Shown here piece after piece: positions 29,301 to 36,725 of a stretch of DNA of 48,468 bases (its first letter is position 1; each line of letters starts with the position of its first letter). This DNA comes from a virus. The position numbers and the translations under genes were made by a program. The notes under the pieces are model-generated. The model was not told the DNA's origin and made no database searches. It was given only the letters and a program-made list of their open reading frames with translations. The stretch is taken from positions 1-48,468 of the IMG/VR virus record IMGVR_UViG_3300017779_000017; one strand, given 5' to 3'.

Positions 29301-31884
29301 CCAAAGTTCTAGAATTGTAAATAAAGACTTAGACAACATAACAGTTTATGATTATGATAGCAATACACCTATACTTGATTTAGAATTGTATGACCCGCTA
29401 CGTGGAATTATTCCTGGTGTAGCTGATGCAGAAATTGATATTAAGAGTGTTCATGATGTAGCAATATATAATACATCTACAGAAGAAACATATGAAGCAG
29501 ACGAAGATAACGCATGGGCAGAATCAGAAGTAGGTAAGAGATGGTGGGATACTAGTAAAGTTCGTTACTATGATTACGACCAAGGAGATATAAAAGATAA
29601 AGCAAGTAACTGGGCAAAGCAATTTGTAGGCAGTGAAGTTGTAATTTGGGAATGGACAAAAAGTTCTGTCGCACCAGATGATTATAACAAAGCTGTTGAA
29701 AGCAACAAAGTAATGTATGGAAACGTAGCATCAGGAACAGCATACGCTGAGTTTGATGCAGTTAAAAATCAAAACGAATACTACTACACACTACGTAGCG
29801 AATGGAATCCAAGCACTACCAAATATGATAGTGTTTATTATTTCTGGGTGCGTAACAAAGAAACAATTGGTCACTCAAGCAAAAATATTATTACAAGCGA
29901 AGTAGAAAATATTATTACAGATCCAAGTGCAAATGGAATCTATTGGTTCTCAGTAGCTGACAATGATGCAATTATTGTTTCAGACATATGGGACTTTGTA
30001 AATAAAAAAGTTGTGTTACAATTAAACAAACAAGTTGATCACAATCACGCACAATGGATATTAGTAGGTAAAGACACAGATGTAATACCTGACTATTGGT
30101 ATACTGGATTAAAAAATAACTTATCACAAATTGATGAGAATACTTTACGTCTCCCAGATTATACAAATCACCCGTATGCAAGATACGGTGATGATAGAGC
30201 CAACAGACAAGCATGGTATGATGATATAGTTGCAGCAAGATTAAATGCACTTGATATTATTAATAGACAACTTGTATCAGTAAACGTATACAATGACTTT
30301 AAAACTAAATTCTTAACAGCAGTTGCAAATTCAACTATTCCAGATGATAGTTGGGATTGGACAGACTTTGTTTCTCCATTGCATAACTATGCTAACACAT
30401 TTGCAACAGTTGTAGAGAATATAGACGAATTAAACACATTAGATACAAATGAATACCAAACAGCAAGGATTCAAATAATCAACGATGATGATATTGACAG
30501 AACTGAATTTTATCTATATAGATATAAAGAATGGATCCTAACTAAAAAGAATAACGCAACAATAAAATGGAACAAAGAAAGATTAGCTAAAACTTACACA
30601 TGGGATATGGAACCATGGGATAGTTTAAATTGGGATAATACAGCTATAGCAGATTGGTGGAAAGCTCTTGTAACAATGTTAAGAGATACACTGTTCTTAA
30701 ATGAACATACTGTTAAGTTTAATAAATTCTTCTTTGGAATGATTGATTATGCATTGTCTAGAACAAAACAAGTTGAGTGGGCAATGAAAACTTCTTATAT
30801 ACGATTAGAAGTTAAAAGTGATTTAGTAGAGAAAAAGAAATACAAAAAAGATATTATGTCCTCAATTGAAGGATATGTAAATGAGGTTAAACCTTTCCAT
30901 GTTAAGGTAAGTGACTCTGCTAGAACATTCAACAAACAAGAAGAAGTGTATTTTGAACTAGACGAAGATAATTTTAAAAGTATTACAATTAAGCATGAAG
31001 AAAAAGGCACAAACTTTAATGAGCTTGTGCTTAATGCTAACAACGAATTAGAAAAAACTATTACGTTGGCTAACAACGGAACTACAGTTTATACAATAGA
31101 TAAAGCAGATGCAAACATGTTAGATTGGGATCATGTTGAAGTTAAAGATGGATCAACAGTATTAACTTCAGCAGTTGATTACTTCTTGATAGATCAAGTT
31201 ATTAACTTTGTAACAGCACCAACTGGTATAGTAACTGTAGATGTTGCAGTCGAAGATGAAGCTCAAGTAATAGTATCAGGTGGCGTTGGTAATACTGCAT
31301 ATGATGATGACGATGGTGTTGATGGCTATGCAATTGTATCAGGTGGTAATGGAAGACAACCTGAACTGTATTCAAACACAACATACAGATCAACTGAAGC
31401 AGATATTAGGCCGCAAGAAACAGCAATAATTAAAGTGCAAACAAATAGATCAGGTTCAACTGATACAAATGAAACAAGAACATTTGCATATATGCTTGAT
31501 ATAAACAAATACCAGCATGTATATGGAATGGAAGATGCAAAAACATCTACACTGTCTGCACCGTTAACTGTAGGAGATACAACACTAACAGTAGCAGATG
31601 CAAGTAAATTTACAACAGCAGAATTAGTATTAGTTAACAATGAAATAATACAAGTTCAAAACGTTGGCGGTGTAATTTATATTAAAAAACGAGGACTAAA
31701 CTTAACATTTGCAAATGCACATGCATCAGGAACAACTATTACTGATGTTACTAATAATGCATTGCATTATGTAAATTCTTCAGCAGATAAGAAATTTAAT
31801 GAAGATAACACTACAATATTAGACAGTTCAACTTCAGCAGAAGCTATTATGTTGAACAATATAGGAAAAGGAACTATACTATAG
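20335..31884 (+). CDS. Giant baseplate protein (3849 aa), gp7-like position
   Basis: This is the largest gene here, directly after gene 6 where T4 has gene 7 (1032 aa). The N-terminal 700 residues, with ASNLLPSVFNTDVNKKWLDSTLDQ at the very start, look like the large wedge proteins of marine T4-like phages. The C-terminal part has IEGYVNEVKPFHVKV near residue 3515, like the INEVKPYHTK block of such proteins. Between them lie many beta-rich modules, including two related repeats at 27475-27845 and short folds such as WANNKSYKKSNIVRYQGGLYQC near 2200, which resembles a carbohydrate-binding domain. It probably surrounds the wedge and may bind glycans. The start has AGGATAAGG upstream. Function is inferred from position and composition; no frameshift is seen over 11.5 kb. 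Confidence 0.8.
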   Translation: MAKKKAGSYKTPNTKASNLLPSVFNTDVNKKWLDSTLDQMISKGNLKNVEGFIGDKSGKNRFKEDIYLDNTDISPAIVVTDKDKKVTNSITMSDIANAININFSEYNYNTAYATKSYSYRPPINVDKFVNYTNYAWVDQMPIYESIRTLDAATVGSVTSGSSYPASPSHGDYFALNDGVNTKTYQWDNVVKTWQPSGDTGSIYSNNGNNAGFTTVVNPVDLSAGQLAYAIVDNNNTFVMEDQMLIKFVGDGWHSDAHKRTYLVSGTGRNIKLIEVYSWVDNSTRYPDTTKTTVTVGGIWDKSKVFTVQPNKESKIYSVDGQIGVASMLARYNATDDTRLPVFDGFIFPSEESNKSAWMTDELIMFADEWTQQDSTPMDATDYHKIFYTQRDSVTGDITITKLVDARILGSNQKIEQFIVPGTSESVLAKYKDRLSGFDILNWDKSTVVFAEKDYQVMETDSPYRTAWSRNNKWTAVETLIKINELIYGGINLKQLTDTKYIAKRPIMEFDGKLNLYNWADIDTNLGDSQWAGVINTMVKPTGSYIPTSLPGGKYGFNLTDIELKEEQRIAFSEGTFASKTWQVSSNIITYNGIEYNELTADITLQPNYCAYVRESLPDSEDKKWNNSDVWFNGTVWSTGQQRVKVNQMPLFKLYTTSGQRLESLEGAKFTGSRIFNYKIGTSTVDPELGIGLSYKDINGIGEYQFENYLFTEPHFQSITSQFNKDTNYHRQILGQKLFKVNNKLTNLYKQSEEIGGAETLVTHDVVTSNADFTINVGHSSWRTDRRVVLHQQDKRCVVTELQNGVYLDKTNVDHTNIYVGKNIPVVFNNLLETGDVKFKTVAGVDIETTPQAGVTVTRSGNDITLALTTYSSKIIIDPVDATLTNDYTIIPLDNYDSIQHTVEVNGKQLSPNNYTINADTIVIPASVGLQKDDIVDLKYFSNNNTNITTNSSLPNTLKHNANNEVIETFTMSETMAHWQSIISSTPGFEGDILGTNNYEALNKQHYFGGEIFIHNDLSIVHDALYSNDTVNVTDALRTSGEDWDNFRNRFRAQVARLNERKNYLTVRELVDDAIESITITRSGGDLFRTSNMVYKTPVRVEEFIHADGDTVLPRIFLKDSIHSDDNIQDHVYVYISDNVSGTLTTRLAIKDIDYIQSGNLIEFIYQPIAMPNKGYPKITVYKRHMDDICYVPPSLTKLKLAPGWSPEVDTTNNILTGHDGTQWELKSTAELFNMTDANFDVVNACQFELEKRIYTGLVISDTINTDDESVESLQYGMVSKFTPSATRETWYTLETINDLLSKSFAQWKAKNKREDTEVVYSLADVDTWNFSSMGSALGADIPGQWKGAYKILFGTSTPDKTPWHMLGYAFKPTWWDSTYSWTNATKRAALIKALKRGLVAPGRQDIEWANHLWDWDNKCPVTSAGVLETITTVLGTPQDIDKAKRFEFGDHAGLEAEWRASGSGQASTIDAIVKLNPTKASSIFYSPSVKVNTKEIDYLGKDDLEIYTTSSIPTPGKVYGRSIVDVEVTAIALFDTNTFVKLVGPDGSTEADITLSFDTRPGVYTPNETRRHVIGASVSHRGRNLTTLPAIYTGFDNSQVATSTFKFKTKEVEYVASGIAQSLYNHTLRNNLDYNIDNLHTKVDTRLGTQLRGFSSKHLLEFKTQTYDETKHTLGESDFELSMYKSTPINIAIASEITVEYLAPGWKISGNGYGKQEFNFFAPDNTNSTSYTNVEVESVEVKKYKKFAPTHSILEYNAILNKIQDTYSFIRGYYAYLESIGFEFPYSGDSVAVEFVKWALTNPSTTKTFDLGSNFKFKPIHGSVVELNTGVFKENTITDTKGITVESDNLLVSRTEDVLSLETKDKTIIGSAGFVVVEYEHIALLNDKTTFGVVVHDDIKNINQYKIAFRGLITDKWDGNKRAPGYLVFDDKVVENFDSSVQSVDDYYKTDGIDFNPTIRKLEDITIGNSNNELTISENEFDSITKRNYFQGLIKQRGTSSAFDKIERKFITDKLDIKVHEQYMLSRSYFGNTDRLDAIEFTLDNNTFETSPQAIKFNNFTGSETVYNDVLVYPQGDSRFVNPVKTVNAVSLAVGKTYQIKSLGTTSQNDWNFLAGTSGVTYVSGDTFTAVKTNENITGTGTATTGTSFSTQPITEVDISNLTAGALLDTEAKYKTNLLSEIGNVYNKLEDYAIIETWANNKSYKKSNIVRYQGGLYQCIPDSTTVSTVSENISITGNNTNPTWPSGTIVSIDGAVFPISKEVQEKQPIPVTGTVLNPVITGATSSTNTLIIDGQSVTLSKLAGVNVLTGVPASKTGIVPGPAFNSNNGFVTDKQLVINGITVDFDTTPPDVIENFTGDNLGITPSDATENITGVAAQQTYTIPNTTLSGSTYSVSGITVDGTAYAETTDWTISGQDITFTNPTFAGSEAIVVTMTHVTVVDLKDTFTIAQGIVGTAYTVQSVTVGGTTQTDPTHYSISGQTLTFTSGNEPADGASIVVTIEHTPLSMTTAEIVTKINDTMVANGISITEPTGTPYVANDAIQADLIGSRLRIRYWATSTDQSSNDSKLILGSSINGTNEILGFVTNPTASLVGLIEEQQEQDLTLDDIVTLITNTSNLGHITATNDSGYLKLVSGANLTPAQRRTTLTVEGTQRATVGLPLSTAVTTSPVTEPVDLTTAVSLITTGLADPVAAGGSGNAVTGVSVLGTGNALTIASTNPILTLANPGDVFLNNAGISSYGVISLVSDSSQLNTFVPSEWTNISHTDPALFNVWVANDSDYEIDGIVGNNSIAVDTKHYGWNVFQVQSRGLYTADLQNNPTDPLTKDEPCGICAGSMTADGNDAQVTVNANHGLAVGDYVMLLNTTTTPNIDGIHKVTKIGSSTEFYIDQYIDKCGSSSSVMTLRSTRFSTIEHRDAALKSIHWNIPPNTLVFTDEDTNQKTSINVFESVYPVAGGSTLTGAGYLNGYLYNEAVSNASVVTDSMAVVRHQSSRIVNKDLDNITVYDYDSNTPILDLELYDPLRGIIPGVADAEIDIKSVHDVAIYNTSTEETYEADEDNAWAESEVGKRWWDTSKVRYYDYDQGDIKDKASNWAKQFVGSEVVIWEWTKSSVAPDDYNKAVESNKVMYGNVASGTAYAEFDAVKNQNEYYYTLRSEWNPSTTKYDSVYYFWVRNKETIGHSSKNIITSEVENIITDPSANGIYWFSVADNDAIIVSDIWDFVNKKVVLQLNKQVDHNHAQWILVGKDTDVIPDYWYTGLKNNLSQIDENTLRLPDYTNHPYARYGDDRANRQAWYDDIVAARLNALDIINRQLVSVNVYNDFKTKFLTAVANSTIPDDSWDWTDFVSPLHNYANTFATVVENIDELNTLDTNEYQTARIQIINDDDIDRTEFYLYRYKEWILTKKNNATIKWNKERLAKTYTWDMEPWDSLNWDNTAIADWWKALVTMLRDTLFLNEHTVKFNKFFFGMIDYALSRTKQVEWAMKTSYIRLEVKSDLVEKKKYKKDIMSSIEGYVNEVKPFHVKVSDSARTFNKQEEVYFELDEDNFKSITIKHEEKGTNFNELVLNANNELEKTITLANNGTTVYTIDKADANMLDWDHVEVKDGSTVLTSAVDYFLIDQVINFVTAPTGIVTVDVAVEDEAQVIVSGGVGNTAYDDDDGVDGYAIVSGGNGRQPELYSNTTYRSTEADIRPQETAIIKVQTNRSGSTDTNETRTFAYMLDINKYQHVYGMEDAKTSTLSAPLTVGDTTLTVADASKFTTAELVLVNNEIIQVQNVGGVIYIKKRGLNLTFANAHASGTTITDVTNNALHYVNSSADKKFNEDNTTILDSSTSAEAIMLNNIGKGTIL
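27475..27845 (+). repeat. Two diverged tandem beta-module repeats inside the giant baseplate gene
   Basis: Two modules of about 60 residues share the order TYTIPN/TFTIAQ, TYSVSGITVDG/AYTVQSVTVGG, TDWTISGQDITFTN/THYSISGQTLTFTS and IVVTMTHV/IVVTIEHT. This is an internal protein duplication, diverged at the DNA level. Confidence 0.75.
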
Positions 31885-31903
31885 AACCAAGAATTCTAAT
31901 TGG

Positions 31904-31912
31904 CATAAATAG
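31904..31912 (+). promoter_or_regulatory. Late promoter (CATAAATAG)
   Basis: CATAAATAG lies 24 bases before the ATG at 31937, with AAGGAG at 31918-31923 as ribosome site. It would start a separate transcript for the tail-fibre genes within the operon. Confidence 0.55.
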
Positions 31913-31936
31913 TATATAAGGAGTAGGCGAACAGCA

Positions 31937-32533
31937 ATGAAAAATAATTATAACGAACAAACAGATATTTCAGTAGACGGTCATTGTTTAATCAAAGACT
32001 TTGATACAGGTGAAGTATTACTAGACAAACATAATGCTATCAACTTTCAAAACTTTGCTTTTGCAGTTGCAAATCTATTAGCAAATAAATCTGTAAGCGG
32101 TAATCAGTTTTTTATTAATAGAATTGCGTTTGGTTACGGAGGCACAACAGTTGATGCCAACGGTAACATTACTTACAGAAGTCCAAAAGTAGATGGAGTA
32201 AATGGTGGATTATATAATCCATTGTTAGACAATGCAACACCACCTGCTGCATATCTAAAAGCAGTAGAGAGTATAGAGTTAGTAGATGCTGAAAGCAATC
32301 CATATTCAGACATAACTGTAAAGGTTATACTTGATTACGATGAACCTACAACAGCACCTACACTAGACAATGCACAAAATTTTGAAACACCAAGCGAATG
32401 GGTTATTGATGAATTAGCATTAGTAACTGAAACTGGTGACTTTCTAACACATTTGGTTTTCCATCCTATACAAAAATCAAAGAATCGTAAAATAGAAATT
32501 CTGTATTCACTTAGAATCAGAGCAGGAGTATAA
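31937..32533 (+). CDS. Tail/baseplate structural protein (198 aa)
   Basis: I recognise a style found after the giant baseplate gene in marine T4-like phages rather than a named family. The N-terminus (SVDGHCLIKDFDTGEVLLDKHN) resembles a short beta-hairpin domain seen in several phage tail proteins, followed by helix (NFQNFAFAVANLLAN) and beta segments (INRIAFGYGGTT; DITVKVILDYDEP). No catalytic motif. By position it could replace T4 gp8, but there is no clear similarity. It has its own late promoter and AAGGAG site. Confidence 0.65.
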   Translation: MKNNYNEQTDISVDGHCLIKDFDTGEVLLDKHNAINFQNFAFAVANLLANKSVSGNQFFINRIAFGYGGTTVDANGNITYRSPKVDGVNGGLYNPLLDNATPPAAYLKAVESIELVDAESNPYSDITVKVILDYDEPTTAPTLDNAQNFETPSEWVIDELALVTETGDFLTHLVFHPIQKSKNRKIEILYSLRIRAGV

Positions 32534-32536
32534 AAA

Positions 32537-33439
32537 ATGTCATATACAATTAATAAATTAGGCGCTTCGGATATAACAGTAGAATACGGTACCCTTAATA
32601 CAGAAACCAGCCTACAACTTGTTGGTAAAGATTATTTTGGATACGGTGAAGCAATTGCTCAAAACTTTGTTGATCTACTAGAAAATTTTGCAAGCGACAA
32701 CACAAGTACCGGCCCATCAAATCCAATAGCAGGTCAGCTATGGTATCATAAAGATGTAGATACACTTAAAGTTTATGATGGAGTTAAATGGAGCGGAACA
32801 ACATTCAATCAAGAAACAATATTAGATAACGGATCAACAGAACATGATTGTTTTGTAGTTAAAGCAAACAGTGTGCCAGTTGCTATATTCTCAAGTGATG
32901 CTGAATTTATAATTCATTCATCAGAAACACAATACCATGGAGACATAGCAGGCGGACTAAACAAATTTCCAGATAATAAAATCCATAAAGGATTAACACT
33001 GGGTAAAGATATGAAAATGCACGGAACGGCAACTGAAGCAGAATACGCCGACCTTGCAGAACTTTACACAAGTGATGCAGAGTATGAAGCAGGCACCGTT
33101 GTTAAAATTGGCGGCGAAGCTGAAGTAACACAGACAACAATTGAGTATTGTCCAGAAGTATTTGGTGTAGTATCTACTAACCCAGCATACTTAATGAATA
33201 GTGCTGCAGAAGGACTAACAGTGCCAGTTGCACTAGAAGGAAGAGTTCCTTGTAAAGTTATGGGCGAAGTTCATAAAGGACAACGTCTTATTTCAAGTGA
33301 TGAACCAGGTGTAGCTAGAGCAGTATCAGACTATGAAAAAGAAGTAGGCATGGATTGGTTCCGTGTTGTTGGTCGTGCATTAGAAAATAAAGATACGCTA
33401 GGTATTGGATTAGTTGAAATTGTAGTTGGAGTAAAGTAA
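32537..33439 (+). CDS. Tail fibre-like protein with C-terminal peptidase-like domain
   Basis: A 300-aa protein. The N-terminal half (GQLWYHKDVDTLKVYDGVKW near residues 65-84) is the short repeat typical of marine phage fibre proteins. The C-terminal half (YADLAELYTSDAEYEAGTVVKIGG; VFGVVSTNPAYLMN) matches the domain often found at the ends of such fibres and related to the G2/chaperone-like peptidase group. It may be host-recognising or an assembly chaperone. Three bases separate it from the preceding stop; the next gene starts one base after its own. Confidence 0.72.
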   Translation: MSYTINKLGASDITVEYGTLNTETSLQLVGKDYFGYGEAIAQNFVDLLENFASDNTSTGPSNPIAGQLWYHKDVDTLKVYDGVKWSGTTFNQETILDNGSTEHDCFVVKANSVPVAIFSSDAEFIIHSSETQYHGDIAGGLNKFPDNKIHKGLTLGKDMKMHGTATEAEYADLAELYTSDAEYEAGTVVKIGGEAEVTQTTIEYCPEVFGVVSTNPAYLMNSAAEGLTVPVALEGRVPCKVMGEVHKGQRLISSDEPGVARAVSDYEKEVGMDWFRVVGRALENKDTLGIGLVEIVVGVK

Positions 33440-33440
33440 T

Positions 33441-34571
33441 ATGCCGACTATCCCTATCGAAACGGGTAATACGATTACTGCCGAACAGTTCAATGAACTT
33501 GTTACGCTATACAATGTATATTGGCATGATTCAGTTAATGGAGGATACTCGTTTGATGCAAATCATAATACCACAAATGATGATAGACGCAAAGGATGGG
33601 GACAAGCACCAGTAAATATTTCAAATAGTTTACAAGTCAACCAAGACGAACTTATTACAGCAGAACATACTAACTATTTAATTTCACAAATAAACGCAGG
33701 CTTGTGGCATATGTCAGAGACTGTAAGTGATCTAGTCATACATAAAGCTCCATCAATGGCTATAGCGGCACAAGTATATAAAGACCTTGTAACTTTATAC
33801 AATACTAAATTTAGTCCTAATCATCTAGTATGTGTTCCTACATCAAAAAGTATTACAACAAATGTGCTTAGTGTTACTAATCCTAGTTCATCTACATGGA
33901 CAGATGATTTATATTGCGAGAACGTATTTCAATTTGATAATTATAATGAAGCAAGACATTTCTTTAACAGTGGCGGAGAGCTACTAGTTGATATGTCAAG
34001 TTCAAGTGGCGGAACAAGTGATCCATCTCTAGTGTGGAGTTCATTCTTTGATGATATGGGTATTATTCGAATAGGCGCCATATCAGCAACAAACGATGGA
34101 GATGGAGAAGGTGATGCTCCATTTAATAGTTTAGGTGGTAACACCAAAGGATTTTACAGTATAAACTTTACTTCTGGAAACTATGAACCAGTGTATGATG
34201 TAGCTGCTGATGACAGAACAACAAGTGGCGGCAGTCCTAACCCAGCTTTCTCTGATTATAATCAGCGTAGGTTTAGAATATTACTAAAGGGCGAAGACTT
34301 ATCACCAATCTTTAAAGTGCATTTAAAAATACAACTTATTGAAGACAGAGATGATGATAGCACTCAAGCTCCAATTGATACTAACATTGTTGCAGAATTT
34401 GGATATGCACAACCATTAGATACACCAACTGCCCAAGAAGCAATTGACAATGATAGTTTCTCTCCTAAAACAGGAATAAATTTTAAATTTGTGGAACGTG
34501 AAGTTCCTGGTATCGTAGCCACAGTCGGTTGGACTGCTACAGACACTGGACTACCAGACGGCGACGGCTAA
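33441..34571 (+). CDS. Virion structural protein, last gene of the baseplate/fibre operon
   Basis: A 376-aa protein. N-terminus TITAEQFNELVTLYNVYWHDS, a middle block (NEARHFFNSGGELLVDMSSSSG near residues 173-195) and FRILLKGEDLSPIFKVHLKIQL near 276-297 are the style of structural proteins in marine T4-like phages. Beta-rich, acidic, no enzyme motif. Likely exposed on the virion; exact role unknown. The stop is at 34571, followed by a promoter region rather than a visible terminator. Confidence 0.7.
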   Translation: MPTIPIETGNTITAEQFNELVTLYNVYWHDSVNGGYSFDANHNTTNDDRRKGWGQAPVNISNSLQVNQDELITAEHTNYLISQINAGLWHMSETVSDLVIHKAPSMAIAAQVYKDLVTLYNTKFSPNHLVCVPTSKSITTNVLSVTNPSSSTWTDDLYCENVFQFDNYNEARHFFNSGGELLVDMSSSSGGTSDPSLVWSSFFDDMGIIRIGAISATNDGDGEGDAPFNSLGGNTKGFYSINFTSGNYEPVYDVAADDRTTSGGSPNPAFSDYNQRRFRILLKGEDLSPIFKVHLKIQLIEDRDDDSTQAPIDTNIVAEFGYAQPLDTPTAQEAIDNDSFSPKTGINFKFVEREVPGIVATVGWTATDTGLPDGDG

Positions 34572-34579
34572 AACAAGTA

Positions 34580-34588
34580 TATAAATAC
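34580..34588 (+). promoter_or_regulatory. Late promoter (TATAAATAC)
   Basis: A full match to the T4 late core, TATAAATAC, placed directly before a sigma70-like promoter. Predicted start near 34593, 50 bases before the ATG at 34643. Confidence 0.6.
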
Positions 34589-34617
34589 TTGACAAAAACC
34601 CCAATCTAAAGTATTAT
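34589..34617 (+). promoter_or_regulatory. Sigma70-like (early) promoter for the accessory region
   Basis: TTGACA (34589-34594), 17-bp spacer, TATTAT (34612-34617). Its consensus -35 and ideal spacing make it one of the strongest host-type promoters here. The accessory genes can thus be expressed early from this site and late from the adjoining TATAAATAC. AGGAG lies before the ATG at 34643. Confidence 0.75.
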
Positions 34618-34642
34618 AGTATATAAACTAGGAGAATTTTCT

Positions 34643-34993
34643 ATGGACGAACGTCTAGAGAAGGCGTTAGAGTTTAGCAATTACACTCTAACCCTTAATA
34701 ATCAGAAGCAAAATATTAAAAATAGAGTAGCACAACTACAACTAGTGCATTACAACGGAGGCGTATTTGTAGCAAATCAAGAAACTATTTCGTTTGTAAA
34801 AACAATGATTGATCTTGATAAAACTGTTGATGGTGTTATAATTGATTCAAAAGATAATCCAATAAGAGTAAAAGACTACAAAGATCTACTTGAGAAACTT
34901 GTTGATGCATATGTTAGTGCCTCACAAGAATATGCAGTAGAATATGATAAGCTACGAAAGTCTAGAAGCATTAAATCAATAATGGATTGGTAA
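34643..34993 (+). CDS. Conserved-looking hypothetical protein (116 aa), first gene of the accessory operon
   Basis: No named family. The protein is mainly helical: MDERLEKALEFSNYTLTLNNQKQNI at the start, a short beta segment (LVHYNGGVFVANQ), VDGVIIDSKDNPIRV, then a long helix ending KSRSIKSIMDW. Small helical proteins of this style occur in marine T4-like phages. AGGAG precedes the ATG. Both a sigma70-like and a late promoter stand upstream, so it may be expressed throughout infection. It is followed immediately by a glycosyltransferase-like gene. Confidence 0.7.
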   Translation: MDERLEKALEFSNYTLTLNNQKQNIKNRVAQLQLVHYNGGVFVANQETISFVKTMIDLDKTVDGVIIDSKDNPIRVKDYKDLLEKLVDAYVSASQEYAVEYDKLRKSRSIKSIMDW

Positions 34994-35890
34994 ATGCCTG
35001 AACACAAAGACAAACAAGGTGTATGTTTCTTTGTCTACAACAATGAAGAATTAGATTATGTAGACTTAGCCATGCTGGCAGCTAGATATGTTAAAGAGTA
35101 TCTAAAACTTCCTGTATGTATAATTACAGATGAAGGCACACATGGTTGGCTTAAACAATCACAATCACAAGAAGATATTGATAAGTTTGTTGACTATATA
35201 AAAATAACCACCGACGAACTTAAACCAAATATACGTAGACACTACGACAGTCCGTATACAGAATTTAAAGCACAATTTAGTAACAGTAACAAGCATAAGA
35301 TATGGGAATACAGCCCATTTGAACAAACGTTATTACTAGACACAGATTACATTGTCAAAAATAGTTTCCTATTAAAGAGTTTTGAATATGATGGTGTAGC
35401 AATGTTTAATAATGCATTAAGTATTAGAAACGATAAACCTCATCAAAACGAAATACTGTTATACGATCAAGGAATTAAAATGTGGTGGAGCACCGTTGTG
35501 TATTTTGATCGCAGTGACTTCAGTAAAATGTTTTTTGACTTATGGGCTCATATAGCAGACAACTATCAGTTTTATCAATTCCTATATAACTTTCCGGGTA
35601 ATTTATTTCGCACAGACTATTGTGTAAGCATAGCAGTGCATATTCTCAGTGGCATGGAGCAATCAAATATTATACATAACTATGATGACGAACCTATGTA
35701 TTTTGTTTCGCAACGAGATAATGTTATTGATGCAAACAATATACAAGACTGGATATGTTTAGGTAACAGTTCAACTGAAAGCTGGAAGGACATTCTTATA
35801 AAACACAGCAACTTAGATTTACATGTAATGAACAAACGTGCTTTGTTAAGAGTAAAACCAAAACTTGTGGAGCATTTTAATGCCAGATAA
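34994..35890 (+). CDS. GT-A (GT8-like) glycosyltransferase
   Basis: A 298-aa protein with a GT-A pattern. After an N-terminal beta-alpha-beta (GVCFFVYNNEELDYVDLAMLAARY), SPFEQTLLLDTDYIVKNS near residues 110-127 supplies the DxD motif (DTD) that binds the metal and sugar nucleotide. A Trp-rich block (IKMWWSTVVYFDRSDF) follows, as in GT8-type enzymes. It probably transfers a sugar to a phage or host acceptor. It starts directly after the preceding stop and overlaps the next gene by 11 bases. The next gene is its diverged paralogue. Confidence 0.72.
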   Translation: MPEHKDKQGVCFFVYNNEELDYVDLAMLAARYVKEYLKLPVCIITDEGTHGWLKQSQSQEDIDKFVDYIKITTDELKPNIRRHYDSPYTEFKAQFSNSNKHKIWEYSPFEQTLLLDTDYIVKNSFLLKSFEYDGVAMFNNALSIRNDKPHQNEILLYDQGIKMWWSTVVYFDRSDFSKMFFDLWAHIADNYQFYQFLYNFPGNLFRTDYCVSIAVHILSGMEQSNIIHNYDDEPMYFVSQRDNVIDANNIQDWICLGNSSTESWKDILIKHSNLDLHVMNKRALLRVKPKLVEHFNAR

Positions 35891-36725
35891 TATTGCACAA
35901 AATGGTTATGTAATAATTGCAGTCAACCCAACTGAATATAGACAAGCACAATGTTGTGCTTTCTCAATCAAAAGTAAAATGCCTGATGCAAGTGTTACAT
36001 TAGTAGTAGGCAAACAAAGTAAAGTTCAACAAAAGTTTCTTGAAGGGTTTGATGCAATTACTGAATTACCATTTACTGTTGCTACAAATTGTAGACAGAA
36101 TGACTGGCAGTTGTATTGGGCAAGCCCATATGAGAACACAATTGCTATAGATTGTAGCACATTGGTTAAAACTGATCTAACTAGTGCATGGGATTATTTA
36201 ATTGATCATTGCAGTATTGCATTTCCTAATTCAATTACTAACATGCGTAAAGATCAAATATATCCATTATATAAAAAACATTTAGAAAAAGATTATAACT
36301 TAGATGTAATTTACAGCGGTATATTCTTTTTTAAGAAAGATGAAATTGCTCTTAGACATTTCAAAATGGCAGATATTTATTTTCAATATTGGACTGATGT
36401 ATGTAGCAAATATTTAAAAGCAGAACACATACCAGATTTCTTTGACGCAGACATAATGCACACACTAGTAGCTGATCATACTAATGGAGATGTAGTAACT
36501 ATACCTAAGATATTAAGTTACATTGATATGAGAAACAGTGCAGGCAACACACTAAACAAAGTTAATAAGTGGACTGATAAACTTACTGTATGGCCAAGTA
36601 ATGCAGGAAAGATAAAAATACAAAACTATGCAATCAATGATGTTCTATACTATCATGAAGAAGAGTTTTTAACACAAGAAATATTCAATGAGCAACAGCA
36701 TCACTACAACAACATCACAAAGTAA
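35880..36725 (+). CDS. Glycosyltransferase-like protein with altered DxD motif
   Basis: A 281-aa protein related in layout to the previous one: SPYENTIAIDCSTLVKTDL near residues 83-101 lines up with SPFEQTLLLDTDYIVKNS, but DTD becomes DCS, so the second metal-binding Asp is lost. The rest (SGIFFFKKDE; FFDADIMHTLVAD) keeps the GT-A pattern. It may be a partner or pseudo-enzyme of its neighbour, or use a different metal geometry. ATG 35880 is chosen over an upstream TTG because it lies inside the end of the previous gene in the usual overlapping manner. The next gene starts within its 3' end. Confidence 0.65.
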   Translation: MPDNIAQNGYVIIAVNPTEYRQAQCCAFSIKSKMPDASVTLVVGKQSKVQQKFLEGFDAITELPFTVATNCRQNDWQLYWASPYENTIAIDCSTLVKTDLTSAWDYLIDHCSIAFPNSITNMRKDQIYPLYKKHLEKDYNLDVIYSGIFFFKKDEIALRHFKMADIYFQYWTDVCSKYLKAEHIPDFFDADIMHTLVADHTNGDVVTIPKILSYIDMRNSAGNTLNKVNKWTDKLTVWPSNAGKIKIQNYAINDVLYYHEEEFLTQEIFNEQQHHYNNITK

